Positions 47,333 to 59,320 of a stretch of 64,000 nucleotides of DNA are shown in pieces. A model generated the notes under the pieces. The model saw only the letters and a list, made by a program, of their open reading frames with translations. It had not been told where the DNA came from and did no database searches. The stretch is from Capitulum mitella. Its lineage: Eukaryota; Arthropoda; Thecostraca; Pollicipedomorpha; Pollicipedidae. Position 1 is the stretch's first letter; the number at the start of each line of letters is the position of its first letter. Location of the stretch: contig CP099849.1 in NCBI GenBank assembly GCA_030062745.1, forward strand, positions 21,936,144-22,000,143. The letters run 5' to 3'. Both the position numbers and the translations under genes were made by a program.

Positions 47333-49571
47333 GATAATCACTGCTGACGAGCTGAAAATTACATGTGCGCGGATTACACAACGATGCAGCACTCTAGAAA
47401 AATACACCATTCATGATATTTCATACAGTTGTTTTTCTTGAATCCATTTCAAATGCGTCATTCGGAATCCCATCATCTTGTGACGAACGTCTTTTCTTCC
47501 GATAACTGCACCTCACGGCTGGGCTGAGGTACTGCGGGTCGACTTTGATTCGGCTCCCACCTGTGAACGAATTTGGTTTGTTTTTTTTTTAAATTATTAG
47601 GGTTTGCAAAGAAGATTGTTCACATCTATTTGCTGCTAAAAACGGTTGTTACCATTACTTAGCTTTACTCGAAACGACATAAACCACTCCTTAAGCAGAA
47701 AAACGCAGCAATTTTTTACATCCGGGGTGTTGGGTTTTGTATTTCCTCTGGAATGCCGTCGAGCGCATCCTCAATGAAGGTTAACAGCGCTTCGAAATCC
47801 GACAAGGCGTCAGAAAGCTATAGCATTCCATCGAAGCCGACATTCGCTTATACCTGTCAGGGCTGAAACAATGATGCCAGTAATTGTTGTAGAAAGAAAG
47901 CCGACCACGGAGTATAGCATGTAGGAGATGCTGTAGAATATTTCTATAGGGGACCTGAAACCATTCACCGCGTCATTTGTGCGCAAACATCCAGGCAACT
48001 TTGTTAGACGATAGATACCTACATATAGGCAAGGCAAACGTATCACACTCGTACCTGTACGATTCGTCCCATTCGTCCATGTCGTATGACTACTGCAGCA
48101 ATATAAAATAAACATAAAGCAGCAGCTTCCGTAAAAAAGGACAGCTCGTACAGCAGTCCCATGCTGGATAATTAAAACCACTGGCAGCTGTCATTCGCCT
48201 TCATCACTGAACGCTTGCCATGCGAAGCTATGAACAGCGACGGCGGAAAAGGGGGGGGGGGGGCAGGAGGGGCGGTCGCGCCCCAGCCATTAGGGTGGGG
48301 GGCAAAACTATGTTTTTGCCTCCCCCAGAAATTTTGGTCAGTGCATCAAGCAAAATCGTACAAAATCAGCCTTACGCTATTAAAAAAAAGACAAAACCAT
48401 TGTGGGAGCATCGGCAACAGACTGCTGCCTGATTAGAGCCAGCGTCTCGATAACAGTCTTTGCAAAATTTAGCACAAATCCGAAGGTTTTTTCAGATATG
48501 GTAGTCATTAAATTTGATGGTACGCGACGCCCATTACAAGACGCGACGATTTTGACGTTGATTTCAGGAGCAATCAGCACAAGTGTACGCGGCAGCCTTT
48601 TGTACAAAAGTGACTTCAGTAGGGAGAAATATGACCGTTTTTGTGGACATAAATACATGTGCGTAGAAACAGAGAGAGGGGCGTAGGACGGGACCATGGC
48701 CTCCACTTTTTAGAAATTTAGCATTAGCCCTATGGTGCAGATTATATCACGTTTGTTATATGCTACCCTTATGTGATTTTAGCGTCACTCAGCTTGATGT
48801 TTGTTCAGATTCTTTTTTATATACCATGCGTAGTAGTGTTAAACATGCAACTGATTGTTAATCCCTTGGGCACTCTTGCAAGACGGTTTTGTCCATTTTC
48901 CAGTGGCGTAGCCAAGGGGGGCAAAGGAGCCATCCCCCGCTGGGCGCCAAGCGGGGCCATCTGGCCGTCGAGCGGGACCCCTGGGGCCGAAGGCCCCAGT
49001 TCTTTGTGTGAGGCGTGAGGTGTGAGATGATAGCGTGAGGCACACGCTGGGTGTCTTACACTGTCCGAAACAGACAGTTAAAGAAAAACAGGAATATTTT
49101 AAACATTAACACGCCCCGACTGCAGGGGGGGGGGGCGGTTGCCATCCCCCTGAGGTTTTTCTAGGATTGCGAGAAAACGAACTAACACAGTGCCATGAAA
49201 CTTCGTGTCCCTTTTGTTTGGTCATTTTAACACCTTGTGTCAAAGTTTTGACCTCAGGTCAAGTCAGGCGTCTGACCTAGGTCAGGTCAAGCTGGCCTAT
49301 GTCCAAAAAAGTTCAGTGCCTTGTAACTTTTTCGCAAAACAAGATATCACAATAATACTTCCAGGGATTAGTGATCTTCATAGATGCAACAAATGTGTTA
49401 TCTCAGATTTTTTTGGAATTTTCTGGGTCATTAACCTAAGGTCAAGCCCATTTTTAAAACATGTGTTTTTTTTCGGAAATTGGCGGAATATTTTATAACA
49501 TTTTTAGTGTGGAGTGATGCAGACATCCAGTTCCCGTCATTGGGCAAAGTATCAGTGACTTGCAGCCATTG
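47333..49571. other. Intergenic with several truncated element ends
   Basis: G-run ends at 48250-48330, 48670-48740 and 48903-49010 (CAGTGGCGTAGCCAAGG), and a GGTCAGGTCAAG-rich patch at 49240-49290. No gene recognised. A minus-strand frame at 47810-48181 has hydrophobic stretches but no family match. Confidence 0.35.
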
Positions 49572-50071
49572 NNNNNNNNNNNNNNNNNNNNNNNNNNNNN
49601 NNNNNNNNNNNNNNNNNNNNNNNNNNNNNNNNNNNNNNNNNNNNNNNNNNNNNNNNNNNNNNNNNNNNNNNNNNNNNNNNNNNNNNNNNNNNNNNNNNNN
49701 NNNNNNNNNNNNNNNNNNNNNNNNNNNNNNNNNNNNNNNNNNNNNNNNNNNNNNNNNNNNNNNNNNNNNNNNNNNNNNNNNNNNNNNNNNNNNNNNNNNN
49801 NNNNNNNNNNNNNNNNNNNNNNNNNNNNNNNNNNNNNNNNNNNNNNNNNNNNNNNNNNNNNNNNNNNNNNNNNNNNNNNNNNNNNNNNNNNNNNNNNNNN
49901 NNNNNNNNNNNNNNNNNNNNNNNNNNNNNNNNNNNNNNNNNNNNNNNNNNNNNNNNNNNNNNNNNNNNNNNNNNNNNNNNNNNNNNNNNNNNNNNNNNNN
50001 NNNNNNNNNNNNNNNNNNNNNNNNNNNNNNNNNNNNNNNNNNNNNNNNNNNNNNNNNNNNNNNNNNNNNNN
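49572..50071. other. Assembly gap (500 Ns)
   Basis: Exactly 500 N, the conventional placeholder for a gap of unknown size. Frames that read through it are meaningless. Confidence 1.
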
Positions 50072-51900
50072 AAGTGTCATCCAGAGATGTCGGATGGAAG
50101 ACACTAGGGTGCCCTTGGCGAGTTTGAAACCACAAAATGTTGCAATGTTGCATGTGCGCGATAATCGGGATGTGTGCACGACTCGTTGTAATAGAGGTCA
50201 AATTTGACCCGATCTTTGACCCTGATCTTGTATGACTTCGGGTCTGAATATCAGACTGAGCTGTGGGAACATATTACCAAGCAAACTTCAGCCTCGTTCT
50301 TATTTTCTTTTTTTGTGATTTAACGGCTCTGGAGAAAATCGTCAGTTTTTTGCGCTTGACCTGACCTGTGACGCCATCAGCGGCCCGAAAGACAAAAAAT
50401 GCGTAAGACACAGGACCGCAAGGCTCGGCGCTGTCGTTTGCCGTGTGAATGAGACGAATTAGACGACTGACTCTCGAAGTAGACAGAGGGGAGGAGGCAT
50501 TAAAGGCCCCTCCCACAGTCAATGGAAGGTGGCGAAAAAAATCCAGTCAATACTGGGTATAGTTCTTGCCGTCTCAGGAGCCTCTCTCGCATTTTTAGCG
50601 GTTCGTGGACCCTTTGCCGTATTGGGGCCCCTCTTGCGGTTCCAGGGGCCCTTGAAAAGTTTCATGGACCCTCCTGTTCATCTTAAAGCCCATCTTGCCG
50701 TCTCAGGGTCTGATTAACCATCCCAGAAGCCCTCTGACTGCATCATAACCTGATCATCAGCTTCGATTCGAGTGCTCTGGCCATCAGAGGGCTAAACAAA
50801 CAAAACGGATATTTTTCCTTTTAATTCAATTGTAAATCCTTAACCAGGAACCATTTGGAATCTTCTGCCACGCGCAACAGCTGGAGAGGTTAAAATCGAG
50901 CCTCTCTCCTTCATATCTCAGAAACTGGGATTCCAGTCAACATGATTCAAACGGCAACAAAAAGATGTGTCTTTCTCATCTCAAATGTCAGACATAGCTG
51001 ACGATCGGGGGATGGGGGGGATGGGGGTCGGATCCCTTCTGTATTCAGGGATTTTAGCATAAGGTCAACAGTAATGACTGGAAAGGAACGTTATGAAATA
51101 CAGTATGATCCCGTCTCCCCTCCCCCACAATAAGTTTCGGGGAATCTCCAACCATGGCCATAGGTCACGACAATGTGCAATGCTTAACGTCTGGCATCTA
51201 GATCTAGGAAGCGTATCATTTATTTTTTATTTTATTTTTGCATTGAAGGCTCATCCACATAGCATGACCGAGGTCACTGGGGCTCTGCTCGAGCCCGAGT
51301 CAAATGATTACGAACTGTCAACGTGGAAGCGCTCTCATGACATACGACATACAATGAGATGTGTATATACAGGGTTATACGATAAGATCGGCATTGTGGC
51401 ACAAAAAATAGAGTCAAGAGCACTTAAACACACATGGGCGTCATCATCATTGAACAGTACTTGAGGCTGTCACCAGACGCCCCTTCAGAGCGCGTTTGAA
51501 ACACACCACGGACATATCTATGAACTCGGGCAGCAGGAAATTGTAAAAAAGGCTCACGGTACAAGAACTGCCTCTTACCGGCAGCGGAGCCCCTGATGCT
51601 TAGCAGGCTTAACTGGTTATCTTGCCTTTTGCTCTTTGCAAGGCCTGGTCGCTCGCTGCTTCCAACGAAAAATGTAGCCAATGGTTGGGGCTCACCAGTT
51701 CGGCGGATTTTATGCAACATTGTGAAGGTCTGGCGTTGAAATAGGCACCGGTGGCTCCAGCCATCCCAAACCTTCTCGCACGCCTGATATGTGATGAAAT
51801 CTGCGTTTACAAGAGATCACACAAGCGGCAAAATTTAGTATTTTTTGCAAGTCAGCCAAGTTTTTGCCAGACCCATTACCGTACACTGTCAGACATTAAC
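50072..51900. other. Intergenic; short minisatellite at 50545-50760
   Basis: The 50545-50760 stretch has 6-7 units of the CTTGCCGTCTCAGGGGCCC type, the same family as in DBHS intron 1. No gene recognised. Confidence 0.45.
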
Positions 51901-51939
51901 GGATATGCGAGAACACTAGGGCAGAGACAAGTATAGGAA

Positions 51940-52100
51940 GTATTGCACGAGTATTGGGACCGGTGAGATGCCGAAACCTTGCGTGATAGAGCGGACACGT
52001 AGTCGTTCCAAGAGAGGAGCCGGTCAAAGATAACACCAGGGTTTTTTGCTTCTGAGCAGGGATTGATGGAGCAATCTCGGAACTGTTCCTTTTGGCGCAG
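51940..52100 (-). pseudogene. LINE reverse-transcriptase fragment
   Basis: The minus strand reads SEAKNPGVIFDRLLSWNDYV then SALSRKVSASHR. The K.LGV.FD..LSW..HV pattern is the conserved segment after the catalytic YADD block in CR1/Jockey-type non-LTR reverse transcriptases. Only about 50 residues remain and no YADD box is visible, so this is a truncated scrap. Confidence 0.6.
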
Positions 52101-53844
52101 GGCGCAGGATCGCCAGAAGAACCAGGTGACGCGCGAGATCACGATGCATACCCGGGTAAGGCAATCCAGCTGGCTCACGGGACGCTCGAACCACTGCAGC
52201 AGCCAGACAATCGCGGGATTGCAGGACGCACACTTCAGGTCTTGCTTTGATCGCTCGGACGACGCCGCCTGCCAGCGGCCGCCGACGGCCGACGGCAGCC
52301 GACCCAGCCGACGACGCCAGTCGGGCCGCTCCGTGTAATGCACATCGCGTCATGGACACCGCGGTTTTTGTCGCACTGGTACAGTTTTGGCGCCGTTTCA
52401 TATAGAATGAAACAATAATTTTATGATCGGAAAATACTCATGATCTACGACTCAACTGCGTCTCAGTTCTGAGAAAGGTAGCTTTCAAAACTCCTAACAT
52501 GTTTAAGCCTTCATCTTATTCGTCTTGTATTGCTAAATATGAAGATGGGAATGGCTAAGAAGTTGACCCACACCATTCAATTGCCTGTTAAATTGCCTAC
52601 ACGACTATTAACATTTTTCTGTGCTTTTTCTAGGTGACATGGCAGAATTACCAAAGCAAGCCTCACCACGCGCCGGCCCACAACAAGCAGAATACAATAT
52701 GGATACAAAACTAAAATACAAAGCGATCCAATACTATGCCGGTAAATAAATGCAAGCGTTTATTGGCCGGCGCCCGATCGCCGTTGCGTCGCGACGTCAC
52801 GCATGACGCAACAGCTGTGAATAGGACACGGCCGTATAGGAGGCACGGGGAACTCCGGGGATGTTGTTTTGAACCTTTGCAACTGCAAAACTTCGAGATG
52901 CAATGCATATTACAGATCGGCCGTAATAAACAGGTTAGAGACTACAACTTGGTCATGTCAGCTGAAATCATGTGTTTGAATGGAACATTCTTTTAAGTCC
53001 AGTTCAGTCAGACGTCATTCAGTGCTATGTTTTCCTGGAATCGAATTATCGCCAGTGACCCCATTCGTACTACGAATACATACTTCTGACCCCTAAACGG
53101 CAGCTGAAATTTTGACTTATAACATGCCGTTTCACGCCCATCCTTTGGACGTGAAACGGATGGCGTGGTGAATATCGGGTTACCGGGCCGTAAGCTTAGG
53201 TCTTAGGTCCGGTACACCCGAACAAGCTTTTTCGGGCGTTTTTGAACCGCTCGGTAATGACAGCAAGCAACGCCATGAGCTTGCGTGATATTTGCACTTC
53301 CAGTTCCTCCGGTACAAAATAGCTAAACAGACGGACACATGTCTTCTCAAGCCATAGGCCATGTGGGCACGGTTCGTAATAAACATGTTTCGTACTTTGG
53401 TCGCTCCCCTCCGTGAGCAAGCCCCTGGCTGCGGTATTGGTGACACGTCGGCTGTAAAAGTCGGTGTATCGTGAATTTTGTCGGGCCGAGACTCATGACT
53501 CATGTTCTTCAAGACGATTCGGGAGTGACCGATGTTATACTCACAGTACTCTTTTGAGACGCATCCGGCCACCGCACCACGCACTTGCACCTTGGTTTGG
53601 CTTAATGCAGCGTTTTTGAATATTTGCATTCAAACTAAATTATCTTCACCGATAATTTAATCCACGTCAAAAGAAGCGTAATCATGTAAATGCAGCTCCT
53701 ATGGAATTCCACGAGACCTTTTGCTGCCTTCGTCTATTTCGGGATCCCAGATGACAGAAGATTTTCTTTGAAACTATAATCTTTAGAAAAGCACGACAGG
53801 ACGCACCGAATCACGAAAGTACCTTAAGACCAGATTGCACTGCA
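52101..53844. other. Intergenic; GC-rich open stretch at 52110-52345
   Basis: Directly upstream of the LINE scrap on the minus strand, a GC-rich frame reads MHYTERPDWRRRLGRLPSAV... with a GTATGC that could be a donor. The product is not recognised; it may be LINE-derived or an unrelated exon. The rest holds nothing I can support. Confidence 0.3.
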
Positions 53845-53852
53845 GCTAAACG

Positions 53853-54070
53853 CAGGGGTGTAGGATCGCAGAATCAGTTGGGGGGAGGGAATAACCTTGG
53901 GGCGATCAGCTTGGGGTACCCCAAATACTGTCTTCTCCCTGGAGTTGGGTCGTTTTGTGTTGCTATTCTGAAAAAGTTGGAGGCTGGTTCCCAGGATGGG
54001 GGCTGAGCTGCAAGCTGAGGGGGCTGGAGCCCGTCCCCCCCCTCCGACTGTACAGGATCCTACATCCCTG
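53853..54070. mobile_element. 218-bp hAT-like MITE
   Basis: Ends CAGGGGTGTAGGATC and GATCCTACATCCCTG are inverted repeats (14 of 15). Flanking octamers GCTAAACG and ACTAAACG match at 7 of 8 positions. G-rich inner flanks (GGGGGGAGGG / CCCCCCCCTCC) resemble the other truncated ends in the window. No coding capacity. Confidence 0.75.
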
Positions 54071-54078
54071 ACTAAACG

Positions 54079-55619
54079 AGCAAAAACGTAGCGGCCCGGT
54101 CTGTCGGCGGCACGCTCGGCCCGCAGCGAATCGGCACCAATGGTGTGTGACTGCTCGATGAGGTGATACGTTCAGTTACGTGCAGCTCCACATCCGCCAC
54201 GACCCCGAGCTCGAGAGCTGCGAACCCGGCGCCAGGAGGGGCTCAGGTGAGGTGACATGAGCCATTTGCTTTCTTTTTCTTCTTCTTTTCTACAAGCTCC
54301 TAGCTGATAAGCGCTTTTCCTAAAGCTGTCTTCATCGCACGTAGCTGTTCAGGCCCATGGTCTTGGAGATAATGCGGTTGCATTGCAGGTCCTATCAAAT
54401 CAACTAGTACAAAAAGAAAGCTTGGGGAGGCGTCACACTTATTGTCACGGTTATGCCTCAGTTTGCAGACCACGGCCAGGTGCCCGCAGTAACGAGCTGC
54501 TTCGCTCGCTTCAGACGAACTCCCGATGTGCAATGAGCCATGCAGGGCCTCAACAGGCACGGCGCAGAGATCCAGCGTTCATGCGCCATCACGCGCAGCT
54601 CCGCCTCACTCGGCGTGGGATGGAGGTCTTCCCGGGCGAGTGGGTGCGTGGGGTGCAAGACTCTACGCTCCCTCCCGCCGTACGCACACCGCTTCCCATC
54701 AAGGTCCCGTCATCTGGAGCAGGCTTAGGAGTCGTACTACCGTCCGTTCACGGAGCAAACGTGAGACTGTCTCGGACGGTGTGAGGCACTGTGCAAGGCG
54801 ACACCGTGGCGACTGGTTGGCAGATCTCCGGGTTTACCTTCGTGACATTCAGTTCCGTGAACTCATCGCTGCGATCGGTTTGGGATACCGGTTTTCCAGA
54901 TGTTCGTGGCCGTTAACTGCGTCGTTGGATGATACCCTAGCGACAGCATCTGGCTGCAGCTCCACGCTGCTTGTACTGAAAACTACCAACTTGGTGAGGA
55001 GCTTGGAGATATTCGAAGCCTGCGTCATCCAAGTCTTGCATATTTGTTCAGAAAAGACTCGCAGGTTGATCACATGGCTGCTGTTTCGTTTGGAATATTT
55101 TTTTATAGAAACCCCATACCCATCATCTCTGAAGGACCCCACAACAGTCTCGAGAAAGTGACACTCTTGGGTGACCGCACCGTAATTTCATGAGATATTT
55201 TTCACTTTTCGGCAATGCCTGAAAATGCGTGAAAAGCGAAGTTGGTGTTGAAACTTTGAGCACGTTTCTGGTCCGAGCAAAAATATCGTCGATCGTCCGC
55301 GATGTGGAAATATATCGCACAATGGTCCATGCCACGCGCCTCGCACTTTGCACGCGGCATGCGTGAGCACGTTCGAGGCGCCAGAAACGTCATCACTCAA
55401 AACGTGTTAATGCAAAAGTCAGCTAAACGGACAGCCACGCGTGACTGCAAGATGAAGACCAGGCCTGGTTCTGGCCGCCAGTGCAACGGTCACAATTCAT
55501 CTCCCGCTTAGAATGCCAGCGTTTGTGCTGAGCACGCCTGACGTTGAGGGCGGAGTGTCGCGCGCCTGCACGTCGGTCGTTTACGCTAAATATCGTGACG
55601 TCACGTCAGCTTGTGACAC
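54079..55619. other. Intergenic, GC-rich at 54480-54780
   Basis: Contains a 211-codon plus-strand frame at 54526-55161 with no recognisable domain, no hydrophobic pattern and no splice context I trust. Probably chance in GC-rich DNA. Confidence 0.3.
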
Positions 55620-55790
55620 GTCTGCCGCGGTGCCCTTGTGGCGGGTCTACCACTTGACCTGTATGACAGGTCTACTACTGGGCCCATGGGACGGGTATAC
55701 CACTGGGAACGTGTGTCGGGTCTACCACTGGGCCCATGTGATGACTATACCACTGGGCCCGGGTGGCGGGTCCGCCGCCGGCTGTGCACG
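55620..55790. repeat. ~33-bp minisatellite (GGTCTACCACTGGGCCCATGTGA type)
   Basis: Five or six units, better conserved than the other arrays in the window. Lies immediately before the CpG-rich segment at 55790-55964. Confidence 0.7.
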
Positions 55791-55964
55791 ATTGGTGTGC
55801 CGCGGCCTCAGGATCGCGCCGCGTGCTGCTCGGAGTGGACGGGCGGGAGGGTGGGCGGCGGCAGAAGCCACGGCGGCTCCGGCCGGGTCGGGCTGCTGTG
55901 CTGGTCTCGAGGGAAGTCGACCAGAACGCTCCAGCCGCGGAAGAAGAGTCCACACGCAGCACAA
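55790..55964 (+). other. Possible CpG-rich first exon (non-coding or short frame)
   Basis: GC/CpG-rich segment ending CACAAG|GTGAGAG, a strong donor match. No convincing start or product. It could be the first exon of a plus-strand gene whose other exons I cannot identify. Confidence 0.25.
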
Positions 55965-56535
55965 GGTGAGAGTTCTTGAGAAGCCTTTGGCTTCCTTGAG
56001 CCTGACTGGACATCAATGAAAATATCATTGACTGCAATTTGCAATGGAAGGGGACGTACTCCGTCTGGCGAGACTTGTGAGTTGGTCAAATGTGTGTCAA
56101 ATGTCCCGGAGACAGGAACATGGGAATCGAAAGATGCGTTTCAAAACCAAAGTCAAGTTTTTCGCATGCAGATGTTATCCTTTTGGAATGTGAAGCAACG
56201 ACAGAGTAAATAACTGCTGCACTTTATTCCAATTTACATTACGGTCATAAATTAAATGATGATGCGAGTGACATTTAAGCCGCCATTCCATATCGTTACC
56301 AAAGCCTGCAGGTGCAAAATCAACATACGATATTTTTTAACATAGGTTACAAGTTATCAGGAAAACATCGGTGCTATGCTCCGTGTTTCCTTCTGTGCTG
56401 TTATTGGCCCAATAAAACTCATATGACACCAGATTAATCAAAGCAGGATCATCGAACTGAATGTTGAGAAACTCATTCCCTCCGGGGGACAAAATGTGCA
56501 GAACCGTCATCGCTACATGTCTCCATCTGTGCAAT

Positions 56536-56935
56536 CAGGGTCGTCGATTTGTATTCTTTTGAGAGGGACCTGGCCCACCCAGTGTTGATCTTGGGCCCAC
56601 CCAAAGCTGGTTGGGCCCCCCAGTGTTTCCGCCGCTTTTAAAAACAAATGAACAATAATAAGGAAAAGAACGGCCGCAATAGACAAAAAGTAGGCAGAGA
56701 GTAAAGTCTAAACGAAACATTTATCCATTTTTTATCTTTTATCTGTACACATACCTGTATATATGAAGCAAATGCAATTTTTCGTCCGATAAATGGTAAC
56801 AAAAAATCATTAATTTCCATTGATCAATATAAAGTGGGCTAAATCCAATGAGAAACACACATTTGGGGGAAGTTAGGCTGACGGGCCCTCGGCTCTGCCC
56901 CTCCCCCCAATCATTTACAGAAATCGACACCCCTG
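56536..56935. mobile_element. 400-bp hAT-like MITE, uninterrupted copy
   Basis: Ends CAGGGTCGTCGATTTG and, inverted, CAGGGGTGTCGATTTC. Flanking octamers TGTGCAAT and CATACAAT differ only by transitions (5 of 8 identical), as expected for an old 8-bp duplication. It matches the split copy at 35755-37470 and has a single TTAA where that copy holds the piggyBac-like element. Confidence 0.7.
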
Positions 56936-56943
56936 CATACAAT

Positions 56944-59080
56944 CAATGAAGAATGAGCTTTATGCCTATGTGTGTGTGTGCATGTGCGTATGCATGCGTA
57001 TACGCATACACACTGTATAAATAGTCGTCCAGCTGCCCATAGTTTCCCAGGCAATGGCTTTACATGGCGCCATAAGATATTCTACACGGTTTTGGTCATG
57101 TGGCTAATATCTTTAACGTTGTGTTGACGGCCATACGTTCCATCATTATTGCAGAGTGCGTCGATAATACCGTGAAGGTGGAGACGGCTTGCGCGCCTGT
57201 TTGTCCGAATTTATCTCCGGTAACCACAAGACGGAGCCATGGGGCGAGCTGGTGACGTCATTTTCCGCCACGTCAGGACACGGCATTTTGGGGTGCGATT
57301 GGTCAGCTTGGCAGCAGGAGAAATATTCGAACGATGGTGTGCATTTTCATTTGCATTCATTCATCTATAATTTTTTGTTGTGGTACGCCGCCGGTGGCGT
57401 TTTCTGCCCGTTCTGTGAATATAATACCGTGAGGCCGAAAGCAATGTACATCGTGAGGCTTAACATTATTGCGGGGGAGTTAGACTTGTTAGAAGTCAGC
57501 GAAGTCCTAAAAGTCTTTCTATCACACACACACGCATATGACACTTTGCGCCTGTCCCGTAAAAGAAAACAGTGGTGCCGGCTGCGAAACAAAGATAAAA
57601 TCCAAGAAAGGAGGCTTGAAACAAATTAAATGCAATTAGGAATAATGCCCAGGACACGAAAAAGCAGGCAACGGGCAACACAACGAAGTTACAAAACACG
57701 AAGCATGCGAAAGGCAACAAACACACAGCATGTGAAGAGGAAATAGGTAGGGAAAATGAAGGGAATACGAGTTCAGAATCTCTTTAGCTTGAGCAGGACT
57801 GCCAAAGTAGCAGGAGTGTACGTCAAAACTAATAATTTGCGAGCCAGCGAGACGCCTGAAATTTGCAATACGTCAAAACATCAAAATACGTCAAACATCC
57901 AAAATGATGTTTAGCTCGAGCAGGACTGCCAAAGTGGCAGGAGAGTACGACAAAACTAATAATTGACGAGCCAGCGTGGCGCCTGAAATTTCCAATACGA
58001 ATACCTGAATAGTACAGCCAGTTGTTTCCAAAAAAAGAGTTGACCGGCCACCATAGGTCAGATTATATGACTTCATGAGTTGAATCGTAGACACTTTCCA
58101 GACACTCTGACTCCAGCATCTGTATTTTCCTTATAACATGGTTTGCAAAAGGTTTATCGGGGTATGGGTGGCACAAAGACCAAGCATCAGGTCATAGGAG
58201 TTATACGTGACCTTAAGTGAGTTCAACGTTGGTCAGTAGCTGGTTTTGCACAGGTTCCGTTCTGCATTTTCATTGAAACAAATCTATCCCTAAGCTACCA
58301 AAGCACTGTATATACTTAAAAACAAATGCAATAATTAAACAACAAAAGATCAAAGGTCAGGACATAACATAATTTGACCTCATGACCTAAGTTAGTCTTG
58401 GGTCGCGTTTTACAAAACACTGTTCGTTGTGCAGAATGGTCTCTTTTGGCACTACATAGTAGCTCATTCCCACCGTTGTTGCCCCGTTAACGTGCTTTTA
58501 AGTCTTCGGCAAATAACCGCCATAACGGTGAGCTTCAGTTAAAAAAATGGGAAATATATGGGGACTTACGGTGGCGGACTGTAAATTATCCTCTAAAGCA
58601 TCGAAATCGTACGACCAGTTCTCGACATGAACAGGGAAGCAAAAATGCCCCCAGTGATTCGAAGGTGGCAAAAACCCTCAGTTAGTGTTGGGACAAATAA
58701 TTAGTCAAGTCCGGAAATGGGAAATGGGGGAAACGATGTCTGTGGGACTAAAACAGCGCTGTATACCTTGAGAAATGAAACGACGGCCCGGAGTATAAGA
58801 ATTATACGCAGGTAAAGGTATTATTGACGCAATCAATATCTTGTTTGGCGAGCCTGCATTGCTGTTTTGCGTATGTAGCACATCTTATATTTGCGAAGCG
58901 CGTTACCACGCCACAATATTATGAACTGCCAGTGGCACCATTTTCCCGGTAATGATAATCAGTCCGGAGCGCCATTATTCCAAGGTGACCTGCGAAGCTG
59001 ACAGTGCATATAAGCAGTCGTAAAACTTTCTCTTCTGGTCCTGTCTAATGTTTAGATTTCCTGACGCTTATTGATAATTA
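56944..59080. other. Intergenic, no gene recognised
   Basis: Contains the tandem duplication at 57787-57998 and scattered AGGTCA half-sites near 58.2-58.4 kb. A 146-codon plus-strand frame at 57189-57629 has no recognisable domain. Confidence 0.35.
57787..57998. repeat. Two-copy tandem duplication, period 127 bp
   Basis: GAGCAGGACTGCCAAAGT begins at 57791 and again at 57918. Similarity continues through ACAAAACTAATAATT and GAGCCAGCG to CCTGAAATTT..CAATACG. Confidence 0.85.
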
Positions 59081-59099
59081 GCCTAGGCCGGAATGGCAC

Positions 59100-59320
59100 T
59101 CTGGCCAGAAGCCTCATTCGGTCGTAGCTGAGCCAATGGCGACGTTCCGGGTTGTGCTGTGCCGCTGTGTGCTGGCGTGTAACCGCCAATCGCGGCACCG
59201 CGCTCGTCACTGTTCAAAGCGCTTGGCACGCGCACTGCAGTCCAATACAAAGCTCTGGTCACACGCGCCACGGCTCCTCCAAAGCGATCGGCAGACCGTC
59301 GTCTGTGGAAAAGGATGATG
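59100..59320 (+). promoter_or_regulatory. Possible promoter of the SLC5-like gene
   Basis: CpG-rich, with CCAAT at 59133-59137 and 59186-59190. Lies 1.0 kb upstream of the coding start. A non-coding first exon here spliced to the acceptor at 60097-60098 is a reasonable inference, but nothing in the sequence proves it. Confidence 0.35.

Noticed and set aside
47810-48181. Hydrophobic minus-strand frame that might be a chemoreceptor fragment
   Set aside because: Only loosely hydrophobic, with no conserved motif, splice context or neighbouring exon that would support a receptor.
49431-50207. Frames of 215-256 codons across 49.4-50.2 kb
   Set aside because: They consist almost entirely of the 500-N gap.
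54526-55161. 211-codon plus-strand open frame
   Set aside because: No recognisable motif or codon coherence; GC-rich first half and AT-rich second half; other frames are also open. Treated as chance.
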